Shown here: positions 1 to 6,105 of the stretch, in pieces
Position numbering within the stretch: the first letter of the stretch is position 1
How the letters are laid out: the number at the start of each line of letters is the position of its first letter
Origin: CANHCC01 sp040381555
GTDB taxonomy: Bacteria > Bacteroidota > Bacteroidia > J057 > RFSG01
Length of the DNA stretch: 26,769 nt
Direction: 5' to 3'
Assembly (NCBI GenBank): GCA_040381555.1
Contig: JBEIHC010000032.1
Coordinates: 1-26,769 of the forward strand
The notes under the pieces: model-generated
Databases searched by the model: none
Told to the model about the DNA's origin: nothing
The model's input: the letters and a program-made list of their open reading frames with translations, nothing else
Program-made: the position numbers and the translations under genes

Positions 1-127
1 CTTTCCCACTTTCGATTTGTTTGAGCGTCCTTAATCCGACCCCGGATAAATCCGAAAGCATCTCCTGAGTAACCTTGAGAGCAGCTCTTCGTTCTTTTAT
101 TAAGAGGATAATTTTATCAAAGTGCAT
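1..127 (-). CDS. HipB-like helix-turn-helix regulator, N-terminal part (runs off left edge)
   Basis: Reading the minus strand from the ATG at 127 gives about 42 residues beginning MHFDKIILLIKERR and reaching GVGLRTLKQIESGK at the window edge. This is the start of an XRE/HipB-type (y4mF-like) DNA-binding domain: 'VTQEMLSDLSGVGLRTL' corresponds to the first helices and recognition helix, and 'IESGK' to the conserved turn after them. Such proteins are usually about 70-110 residues and often act as antitoxin and autorepressor next to a HipA-like kinase. Any partner gene would lie beyond the left edge and cannot be seen. The repeated AGTGCATT sites directly upstream fit autoregulation. The fold is fairly sure; the toxin-antitoxin role is inference. 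Confidence 0.7.
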   Translation of the reverse strand, partial: MHFDKIILLIKERRAALKVTQEMLSDLSGVGLRTLKQIESGK

Positions 128-251
128 TATAGTGCTTTTTAAACTACAAAGTTAGGGAATTATTCAATAAAAGCACTCTAAAATGCAGTAAAATGCACTT
201 TCTTTTCATTTTTTCCTATAAGAATTAGATGTAAAGTGTATTAAAGTGCAC
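121..251. promoter_or_regulatory. Phased AGTGCATT half-sites, likely operator of the HTH gene
   Basis: Three clusters contain a half-site close to AGTGCATTWT repeated at 10-bp steps: plus strand at 121 and 131 (AGTGCATTAT, AGTGCTTTTT), minus strand across 172-200 (three consecutive units: AGTGCATTTT, ACTGCATTTT, AGAGTGCT), and plus strand at 235 and 245 (AGTGTATTAA, AGTGCACTTC). The first cluster overlaps the start codon of the HTH gene. A 10-bp spacing places the half-sites on one face of the helix, as expected for cooperative binding. That the HTH protein itself binds here is inference. Confidence 0.5.
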
Positions 252-516
252 TTCTTACTCAAAGAATGTGAGTGCTGCAAGTGAATTCGGCTCGCTTTTT
301 TTCAAAAGTTCCTGTTCTTCGCCATTTCTTGTGGCTTAAGCATATAAAGATTAAATCAAAAAACGATGGCATGACTTACCTAGTAAATATAAGACAAAGC
401 TTAGGTGCTTTGGTTTGAGGGATCTTTCCCCCTCTCATCCAGCTAGTTCTAGTGTTAGAGAAGGGGAAGTGCCGGTTTGGGTGTACAAAACGCCAATGAA
501 TTTTATACATACCATT

Positions 517-635
517 TTAGGGTAAGCCAACGCTTAGGGTAAGTAAATACTTAGGGTAAGTAAATACTTAGGGTAAGTAAACGCTTAGGGTAAGTAAACA
601 CTTAGGGTAAGCAAACACTTAGGGTAAGTAAAAAC
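517..635 (+). repeat. 17-bp tandem array 1 (7 copies), hairpin-forming
   Basis: Seven contiguous 17-bp units of consensus TTAGGGTAAGYAAAYRC start at 517, 534, 551, 568, 585, 602 and 619. Seen as a folded strand the array is TAAG-(6-nt loop)-CTTA hairpins separated by GGG. The loops are CCAACG, TAAATA, TAAATA, TAAACG, TAAACA and CAAACA; the last unit lacks its closing CTTA. All differences between full copies fall in the loop, while the 4-bp stem and the GGG linker are invariant. The array ends 42 bases before the -7 box of the serine hydrolase gene. Its function is unknown. It shares the period and the TTAGGGTAA core with the array at 2890-3042. Confidence 0.9.
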
Positions 636-677
636 CCGATCACTTTTACCCCCTCTCTCATTCATACCCCTTCTTCC

Positions 678-685
678 TATCTTTG
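678..685 (+). promoter_or_regulatory. Bacteroidota -7 promoter box, predicted leaderless start
   Basis: TATCTTTG matches the TAnnTTTG -7 element and stands four bases before the GTG start codon at 690. Transcription would begin at or next to the start codon. No clear -33 TTTG is seen at the usual distance. Confidence 0.5.
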
Positions 686-689
686 TGCT

Positions 690-1817
690 GTGAAGTATTG
701 GTTTTTCTGTATTGCAATTATTTTCCTCCTCCCCTCCTGCCGCTTCTTCCGCATGGCCGTAATCCAAATGCCCGGACAGCATGATTTTAAGCTTCAGGAA
801 TACACAACCGTTAGGAAGGGAAATGAACCCATATTTTATTTCAACCAAAAATCTGAGGCAGAGCAAAATCAGTTTTTGGCGAAGGTGCGGCGCTTCAATC
901 ACAAACTCGGAGATACTGCCTCTTTAGAGAAAATTCTGAGGAAGAATAGTGTAGCGGCATTTTTGATGATTCGGCAGGATACAATTATTGCAGAACGATA
1001 TTTGAATGGCTATCCTTCCAATCGATATTTTACTTCTTTTTCAGTCGCTAAATCATTTACCTCGACGCTGCTAGGATTTGCCTTAGACGAGGGTCTTGTT
1101 CCCAGTCTCGATGCTCAGGTGATACAATATATTCCAGAGTTAAGAGGCAAAAAACAGGCAGATTCTCTGAAGGTGTTGCATTTACTGGAACATACTTCCG
1201 GGCTAAGATTTCGGGAGATTCCTTTTAATCCGGTAGGGAGAATGACCGCTTTGTATCATCGCCGGCATCAAGAGGGAAGTCTGCAACACATGCGTTGGGA
1301 CCGTGCTCCAGGTACAAAATACGAATATCAGGATGTCAATACTTATTTGCTTGGCTTGCTCGTGGAAAGAGCAACCGGAAAGCGACTGGAGGATTATTTA
1401 TCAGAGAAAATTTGGCAACCCTTAGGCATGGAAGCCGATGCGCAATGGTCCACCGATCGCAAAGGGGGAAGGGTTCGGGCCTTTTGTTGTTTGCAAACGC
1501 GTGTGCTGGATTTGGCGAGATTTGGTCGTTTGTTTTTGCATCAAGGTAATTGGAATGGTCAACAGATTTTATCTAAAGAATGGGTTGCCCGCGCCACCTG
1601 GTGTGATGGAGAGACAGAAGCAAATAAAATTAGACCTCTGCCCTTTCAATGGCAAACAGGTGGATTTCCCGATTGTGATTTTAATGCCCGAGGATTGTAT
1701 GACCAATTTATATTCGTGCATCCCCGCACCCAAACCATTATTGTTCTGATTTCCGACAAACATTATTTCACGCGCGTGGCATGGCGGGAATTGTTTCGGG
1801 GGATGGTGGGGTTGTAG
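690..1817 (+). CDS. Lipoprotein serine hydrolase, beta-lactamase class C family (PF00144)
   Basis: The 375-residue product starts at GTG and has a lipoprotein signal peptide (MKYWFFCIAIIFLLPSC, lipobox LPSC, Cys17). It belongs to the class C beta-lactamase/DD-peptidase-like family: the nucleophile motif SxxK is SVAK (Ser118, Lys121) inside 'FTSFSVAKSFTSTLLGF', the family stretch 'LLEHTSGL' follows at about 165-172, and Tyr213 in 'YEYQDVNTYLLG' is the likely second catalytic element. Family members hydrolyse esters, D-amino-acid peptides or beta-lactams; the substrate cannot be told from sequence, so antibiotic resistance should not be assumed. The protein is probably anchored in the envelope. 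The start is supported by the signal peptide and by the -7 box immediately upstream. The TAG stop lies inside a 32-bp palindrome. Confidence 0.85.
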   Translation: MKYWFFCIAIIFLLPSCRFFRMAVIQMPGQHDFKLQEYTTVRKGNEPIFYFNQKSEAEQNQFLAKVRRFNHKLGDTASLEKILRKNSVAAFLMIRQDTIIAERYLNGYPSNRYFTSFSVAKSFTSTLLGFALDEGLVPSLDAQVIQYIPELRGKKQADSLKVLHLLEHTSGLRFREIPFNPVGRMTALYHRRHQEGSLQHMRWDRAPGTKYEYQDVNTYLLGLLVERATGKRLEDYLSEKIWQPLGMEADAQWSTDRKGGRVRAFCCLQTRVLDLARFGRLFLHQGNWNGQQILSKEWVARATWCDGETEANKIRPLPFQWQTGGFPDCDFNARGLYDQFIFVHPRTQTIIVLISDKHYFTRVAWRELFRGMVGL

Positions 1818-1867
1818 AGACAGGGCATGCCCTGTCTCTACAATCCCACGGCATGCCCGGCTCTACA
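1812..1867. repeat. REP-like palindrome with a third half-copy
   Basis: A perfect 32-bp palindrome spans 1812-1843; its arms carry TTGTAGAGACAGGGC around the centre ATGC. After a 6-bp gap a diverged copy of the right arm, GGCATGCCCGGCTCTACA, lies at 1850-1867. The left arm supplies the TAG stop codon of the upstream gene (1815-1817). A C-rich tract with repeated CCCCCCAT follows up to about 1890. In RNA the palindrome would form a strong hairpin that could terminate transcription or protect 3' ends, although no T-run follows it. Confidence 0.85.
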
Positions 1868-1906
1868 TCCCCCCATCCCCCCATCCCCCCCAACCCAATA
1901 TTTCCG

Positions 1907-1914
1907 TAAATTTC
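1907..1914 (+). promoter_or_regulatory. Possible -7 box for the glycosyltransferase gene
   Basis: TAAATTTC departs from TAnnTTTG at the last base only and stands exactly four bases before the ATG at 1919, the spacing seen at several other starts in this window. No -33 element is visible in the C-rich sequence upstream. Confidence 0.3.
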
Positions 1915-1918
1915 CCCA

Positions 1919-2827
1919 ATGATTTTGCATATCATCCACACATCCACTGGGGGCACCTTTCCGATTTTTGAACAATTGGCTAAGTGGGATGATACTCGTG
2001 CGCATCGGGCTTTGGCTTGGGGAACAGAAAATCCTACTCAAGCTTTGTTGCAGGAAATAAAGGACTCCAACCTTCAGGTAAGCTTCATTCGCAAAGGGAA
2101 AGGCTTGGATTTAATTGCCTGGTGGAAAATAGCTCAATATATCCGGAAGGTTCAGCCCCAACAGGTTCTTTTGCATTCTATTACCGCATGGCCAGGAATC
2201 TGGTTGGCCAAGAATTGGATGGGTTGTCAATTTAAAATAACCGTTCCAGTGCATACCTTTCCGTCATTACAAACTCAGTCGGAGAAATGGATGCTCTCGC
2301 TTGCCATCCGAAAGGCGGAAAAAGTGATTTGTTTTACGGAAGAAATTGCTGCCTTGTACAGAAGTCTTACCCAACACACTAACATTCAGGTAATTCCCCA
2401 TATTTTGGATGGGGAATTCTGGAGCCCAGGAAAGAATAGGAAAACCAATGAATGCCTGAGGATTGGATACCATGGGCGGCTGATTAAATGGAAAGGTATC
2501 TTTAAACTTCCAGAATATGTGTTGAGTTTGGGTCGACCTTTTGAATTAGAATTGATTGGGGAAGGTCCTGATCGAGCAGAATTTCTCCAAGCTTGTCAAA
2601 AGGCAGGAATATTGGATAGGGTTAAGGTATTGCCTCCTGCCACTCGTACTGAAATCCGAGATTGGCTGCGAACCTTGGATAGTTGGGTGTGTTTTTCTCA
2701 AGGTGAAACCATGGGATTATCTGCCCTGGAAGCTGAGGCTTGTGGTGCAAGCCTGATGATAAGCGGTTTTCCGGTACGGACTCATTTTCCAACAAAATCT
2801 CAATGGGTAAAGGCCTGGGTGGAATAA
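1919..2827 (+). CDS. GT-B fold glycosyltransferase (GT4-like)
   Basis: A 302-residue cytosolic protein with the two-domain layout of family 4 glycosyltransferases. The N-terminal half ('MILHIIHTSTGGT', a glycine-rich first loop) would bind the acceptor. The C-terminal nucleotide-sugar-binding domain begins near residue 180 with 'RIGYHGRLIKWKG', continues with 'ELELIGEGPDRAEF' and reaches 'GETMGLSALEAEACGA', which holds the conserved acidic residues that contact the donor. Only about 27 residues follow that motif, whereas family members usually have some 60-80 more, so the C-terminal helices seem shortened; no in-frame continuation is seen after the TAA. Donor and acceptor are unknown. No other glycan-assembly gene stands beside it, but an O-acyltransferase pair lies about 1.8 kb downstream. 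Confidence 0.8.
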   Translation: MILHIIHTSTGGTFPIFEQLAKWDDTRAHRALAWGTENPTQALLQEIKDSNLQVSFIRKGKGLDLIAWWKIAQYIRKVQPQQVLLHSITAWPGIWLAKNWMGCQFKITVPVHTFPSLQTQSEKWMLSLAIRKAEKVICFTEEIAALYRSLTQHTNIQVIPHILDGEFWSPGKNRKTNECLRIGYHGRLIKWKGIFKLPEYVLSLGRPFELELIGEGPDRAEFLQACQKAGILDRVKVLPPATRTEIRDWLRTLDSWVCFSQGETMGLSALEAEACGASLMISGFPVRTHFPTKSQWVKAWVE

Positions 2828-2830
2828 GGA

Positions 2831-3052
2831 GGGCTTCCTCAGAAAGTAAAAACCCTCATTATAGCTTAATTACAAGCATATAATTGATGTTTAGGGTAAA
2901 CTTCGGTTTAGGGTAAACTTCGGTTTAGGGTAAACTTCGGTTTACTGTAAACTTCGGTTTAGTGTAAACCTCGGTTTAGTGTAAACTTCGGTTTAGGGTA
3001 AACTTCGGTTTAGGGTAAACTTCGGTTTAGGGTAAACCTTCTGAGGAATCCC
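2831..3052 (+). repeat. 17-bp tandem array 2: chain of TTCG-loop hairpins enclosed by an inverted repeat
   Basis: Eight full copies and one degenerate copy of TTTAGGGTAAACTTCGG run from 2890 to 3042 (starts 2890, 2907, 2924, 2941, 2958, 2975, 2992, 3009, 3026). The repeat can be read as TAAAC-TTCG-GTTTA hairpins separated by GGG, i.e. 5-bp stems with a TTCG tetraloop closed by C-G. Copy 4 has CTG and copies 5 and 6 have GTG in the linker; copy 5 has loop CTCG; the stems do not change. A perfect 10-bp inverted repeat, TTCCTCAGAA at 2835-2844 and TTCTGAGGAA at 3039-3048, flanks the array and extends by three further pairs after one mismatch. It lies between the glycosyltransferase stop and the adenosine deaminase promoter. 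No gene is seen in 2828-3109. Confidence 0.9.
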
Positions 3053-3097
3053 CAAGCAGCATACCATTTTTTCACTTAAAAATTTTCAGATATCCCC

Positions 3098-3105
3098 TAT
3101 CTTTA
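3098..3105 (+). promoter_or_regulatory. -7 promoter box, predicted leaderless start
   Basis: TATCTTTA stands four bases before the ATG at 3110, the same spacing as at 690, 9855 and 11820. Only the last base departs from TAnnTTTG. No clear -33 element is seen. Confidence 0.45.
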
Positions 3106-3109
3106 CAAA

Positions 3110-4540
3110 ATGATCAGGATTCGACTTTTTGGAGGTTTATTATTTGGGGCAGTTTTAGGAATGATGATAGCCTGCAGCAATGATTATCAGCAGGACCGGA
3201 ATCTTAATCAGCATTTGGACAATATCCGGAATAATCGGTCTGAGTTGCAGGCGTTTTTCCGAAATTTCCCTAAAGGAGGAGATTTGCATCATCATTTTGA
3301 TGGTGCGGTATATGCAGAAACCTATTTGGATATAGCTATTCAACAAGGATTTTATGTGGATTTGAATTCCTTGAATCTGCAGCAAACCCCAGCACCGGGA
3401 TATGTTTCCTTGAAAGAATATTCTGTCAGTCCTGCCTGGCCAGTGCTTCGGGAGAAATTAATGCAGCGTTGGTCTGTTCGCAATTTTCAACCCGGCTTTC
3501 TCACCCCCGAAGCTCATTTCTTTAATGCCTTTATGGGCTTTATTCCCGTCATGATGGCTGACCCAAAATCGGGAATGATGGACATTCGAAACCGGGCCAT
3601 ACAGGAGGGCGTCTTGTATCTGGAAAGTATTTTTCTGCCCCTTCCTTCTTACTCTATTCCTTTGCCAGCAGACTCCGTGAACTCCCAATGGATAGTAGCC
3701 GGACAGAATAGAGACAGCGTTAAAATTCGGGAATTATTTGAAGCATACTATACTGAGTTGATGTCTGGCAATTTGCCTGCACAGGCAGAAGCTCATAACC
3801 GTGCGGTGGACAGCTTGCACCAAGGAATAGATACAGAAGAATTTACGCTGCGCTATCAGAATTATATTGTTCGGGTATTTCAACCGGTATCGGTTTTTCG
3901 GGATATGGTATTTGGATTTTATTCTGCAGAAAAATCTCCCCTAATTGTTGGGGTGAATATCGTAGCTCCGGAGGATGATCCTGTAACGATTCGCGATTAC
4001 TGGTTGCAAATGCAGGCCTATAAGTTTTGTAGAGAGAAATTTCCTACGGTAAAATTTGCTGTACATGCTGGGGAGTTAACAACTGGCTTAGTGAAGCCAG
4101 AAGAGTTAGGCTGGCATATCCGAGAGGCAGTCGAAGTTGCAGGTGCATCTCGTATTGGACATGGAACAGATATTAGTTGGGATGCCGGTAGGCAGGAGTT
4201 ATTGAGCAAAATGAAAGAGAAGGATATTGCTGTAGAAATTAATCTTTCCAGCAATGAATTTTTATTGGGCGTATCGCATGATCAGCATCCGGTAGTAGCA
4301 TTTCATCGGGCTGGAGTACCCTTAGTACTTTCGACAGACGATCCGGGCGTGCTGAGAAATTCTTTAACGGATGAATTCGTGTTGTTGGCAGAGCGCTATC
4401 CGGAATTAAGTTATTCGGATATAAAACAAATATCATTTAATGCTTTGAAATATGCGCATATCGAGGAAGCGGATGTAAGAGAAAAAATGCGGGCATTCTT
4501 GGAGGCAAGGTTTAAGAAGTTTGAGGATGGCATCAGATGA
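3110..4540 (+). CDS. Lipoprotein adenosine deaminase family protein
   Basis: The 476-residue product has a lipoprotein signal peptide ending at Cys22 (lipobox IAC). All main motifs of the metal-dependent adenosine deaminase superfamily are present: 'GGDLHHHFDG' with zinc ligands His60 and His62, 'HAGE' with His319 and Glu322, 'RIGHGTD' with His351, 'INLSSNEFLL', and 'LSTDDPG' with Asp410 and Asp411. The predicted reaction is hydrolytic deamination of adenosine, deoxyadenosine or a related purine outside the cytoplasm. It is longer than cytosolic Add (about 340 residues); the extra part lies between residues 65 and 260 and resembles the long secreted ADGF/CECR1-type enzymes. Substrate use is inference. 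The start is fixed by the signal peptide and by the promoter box four bases upstream. The second 17-bp array lies directly upstream. Confidence 0.9.
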   Translation: MIRIRLFGGLLFGAVLGMMIACSNDYQQDRNLNQHLDNIRNNRSELQAFFRNFPKGGDLHHHFDGAVYAETYLDIAIQQGFYVDLNSLNLQQTPAPGYVSLKEYSVSPAWPVLREKLMQRWSVRNFQPGFLTPEAHFFNAFMGFIPVMMADPKSGMMDIRNRAIQEGVLYLESIFLPLPSYSIPLPADSVNSQWIVAGQNRDSVKIRELFEAYYTELMSGNLPAQAEAHNRAVDSLHQGIDTEEFTLRYQNYIVRVFQPVSVFRDMVFGFYSAEKSPLIVGVNIVAPEDDPVTIRDYWLQMQAYKFCREKFPTVKFAVHAGELTTGLVKPEELGWHIREAVEVAGASRIGHGTDISWDAGRQELLSKMKEKDIAVEINLSSNEFLLGVSHDQHPVVAFHRAGVPLVLSTDDPGVLRNSLTDEFVLLAERYPELSYSDIKQISFNALKYAHIEEADVREKMRAFLEARFKKFEDGIR

Positions 4541-4662
4541 TAGGTCGTTTGGTGGAAACTTGCATGTGATAGCGACTGAAAAAACAAAGAATAACAAGAG
4601 AATCATGAAATCAAACTACCAGCAATTGAACCGTTGTACAAGTGAAGTAAACACATTTATCT

Positions 4663-6105
4663 ATGCTGTTTAATTCACTCCATTTTCTGTTTTATTTTAT
4701 AATTGTAACACTGACATTTTACAGTTTGCCTCATCGTTTCAGGTGGGCAATGTTGTTGATTGCCAGTTGTTATTTTTACATGGCATTTGTTCCGGAGTAT
4801 ATTTTAATTCTGGGAGCAACCATTGTGATTGATTATTTTGCTGCTTTTTGGATCAACGCTACAACAGGCAGGAATCGAAAAATTGCTTTAGCCACAAGTA
4901 TTGTTGCCAATGTGGGGATTTTGGCAGTATTCAAATATTATAATTTTGCCTTAGAGAATATAGAATCTCTATTGAACTTCGCAAAAGTAGAATCTGATTT
5001 GCCCTATTTGACGATGATTCTGCCAATTGGATTATCCTTTCATACATTTCAGGCAATGAGCTATACCATAGAAGTATATTATGGTAAACAAAAGCCAGAA
5101 CGCCACTTTGGTATTTATGCCCTGTATGTGATGTTTTATCCTCAACTGGTTGCAGGTCCGATTGAGCGACCTCAGAATATTTTGCATCAGTTTCATGAAC
5201 GAAAAGTTTTATTATCCTCTAATGTAGCTGCGGGCTTAAAATTAATGGCTTGGGGATTGTTTAAAAAAGTAGTAGTGGGGGATAGATTGGAATCAATTTC
5301 AGGTCAGGTATTTGCTAACCCAATGGCCCATACAAATTGGGAAGCAATTATTGGTGCCATTTTTTTTACCATTCAATTGTATTGTGATTTCTCAGGTTAT
5401 TCAGATATTGCCCGAGGTTCCGCCCGAGTTATGGGTTATGACTTAATGGTCAATTTTAGATTCCCGTTTTATTCGCAGTCAGTTAAAGAACTTTGGACAA
5501 GATGGCATATATCTCTTAACACCTGGTTTCGCGATTATCTTTATATTCCTTTAGGCGGTAACCGGGTTTCTCAATCCAGAAATTTGATGAATATTCTTAT
5601 TATATTTATTCTATCTGGGATATGGCATGGTGCAGGTTGGGGTTTCATCCTTTTTGGGCTGATTAATGCTGTGCCAATTTTACTAAGCAAATATACTCGT
5701 CCGCCTGTTGAGAAATTATTCCGAAATCTACCCTTACCCAAAAGTTGGCTTACTCCAGTTTCTGTCTCGTTTTTCACGGTAAGCACATTTCTCATTCTTA
5801 CTTTGTCTTTAATTCCTTTTCGATGTGTGGAGTTGGGTAAAACACTCACCTTTATTACCAGTATGATGGATTGGAGTAATCCAAGCCTTGGTTTTAAGAT
5901 GCATGGATATACTGGATTGGGAGCTTGTTTACTGGCCATCTTGGTTATGGAGGGTCTTCAGTTTGCCTATATCAAAGGTTGGTATCACAACTATTTTATG
6001 AAACAACCATTTTACATTCGGGCTATTGCTTATAATGTCATGGTCATGGTTATCATTAGTTTTGGAGTATTTGAAGAGTTTCCGTTTTATTATTTCCAAT
6101 TCTAA
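4663..6105 (+). CDS. MBOAT family O-acyltransferase (AlgI-like)
   Basis: A 480-residue polytopic membrane protein beginning MLFNSLHFLFYFIIV, the usual opening of AlgI-type MBOAT proteins. Family landmarks follow in order: 'YPQLVAGPIERP' near residue 165, 'DFSGYSDIARG' and 'LWTRWHISLNTWFRDYLYIP' in the middle, and 'ILSGIWHGAGWGF' with the invariant catalytic His. These proteins move an acetyl group from cytosolic acetyl-CoA across the inner membrane for transfer to a glycan or other surface polymer. The next gene overlaps by one base (stop TAA and start ATG share A6105), so the two are translated together and almost certainly act as a pair. No polymerase or alginate genes are nearby, so the polymer is unknown. 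A 22-codon reading frame (4605-4673) overlaps its start. Confidence 0.92.
   Translation: MLFNSLHFLFYFIIVTLTFYSLPHRFRWAMLLIASCYFYMAFVPEYILILGATIVIDYFAAFWINATTGRNRKIALATSIVANVGILAVFKYYNFALENIESLLNFAKVESDLPYLTMILPIGLSFHTFQAMSYTIEVYYGKQKPERHFGIYALYVMFYPQLVAGPIERPQNILHQFHERKVLLSSNVAAGLKLMAWGLFKKVVVGDRLESISGQVFANPMAHTNWEAIIGAIFFTIQLYCDFSGYSDIARGSARVMGYDLMVNFRFPFYSQSVKELWTRWHISLNTWFRDYLYIPLGGNRVSQSRNLMNILIIFILSGIWHGAGWGFILFGLINAVPILLSKYTRPPVEKLFRNLPLPKSWLTPVSVSFFTVSTFLILTLSLIPFRCVELGKTLTFITSMMDWSNPSLGFKMHGYTGLGACLLAILVMEGLQFAYIKGWYHNYFMKQPFYIRAIAYNVMVMVIISFGVFEEFPFYYFQF

Larger units (their letters stand above)
128..689. other. Non-coding spacer with operator sites and tandem repeat
   Basis: No convincing gene is seen on either strand of this 562-base stretch. 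It holds the phased half-sites (121-251), the seven-copy 17-bp array (517-635) and the -7 box of the next gene (678-685). The part between 252 and 516 shows no recognisable feature apart from a short AGAAGGGG at 459-466 that is complementary to CCCCTTCT at 667-674 on the other side of the array. Confidence 0.6.

Noticed and set aside
585..902. 105-residue minus-strand reading frame across array 1 and the start of the serine hydrolase gene
   Set aside because: It overlaps the tandem repeat and a well-supported plus-strand gene; the translation has no recognisable feature.
690..1817. Antibiotic-resistance beta-lactamase
   Set aside because: The family includes many esterases and peptidases; the SxxK motif alone does not show beta-lactam hydrolysis.
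517..3042. TTAGGG units as telomere-like repeats
   Set aside because: The hexamer occurs once per 17-bp unit and not in direct tandem; resemblance to eukaryotic telomere repeats is coincidental.
517..3042. The 17-bp arrays as CRISPR arrays
   Set aside because: Repeats are contiguous, with no unique spacers of constant length and no cas genes in the window.
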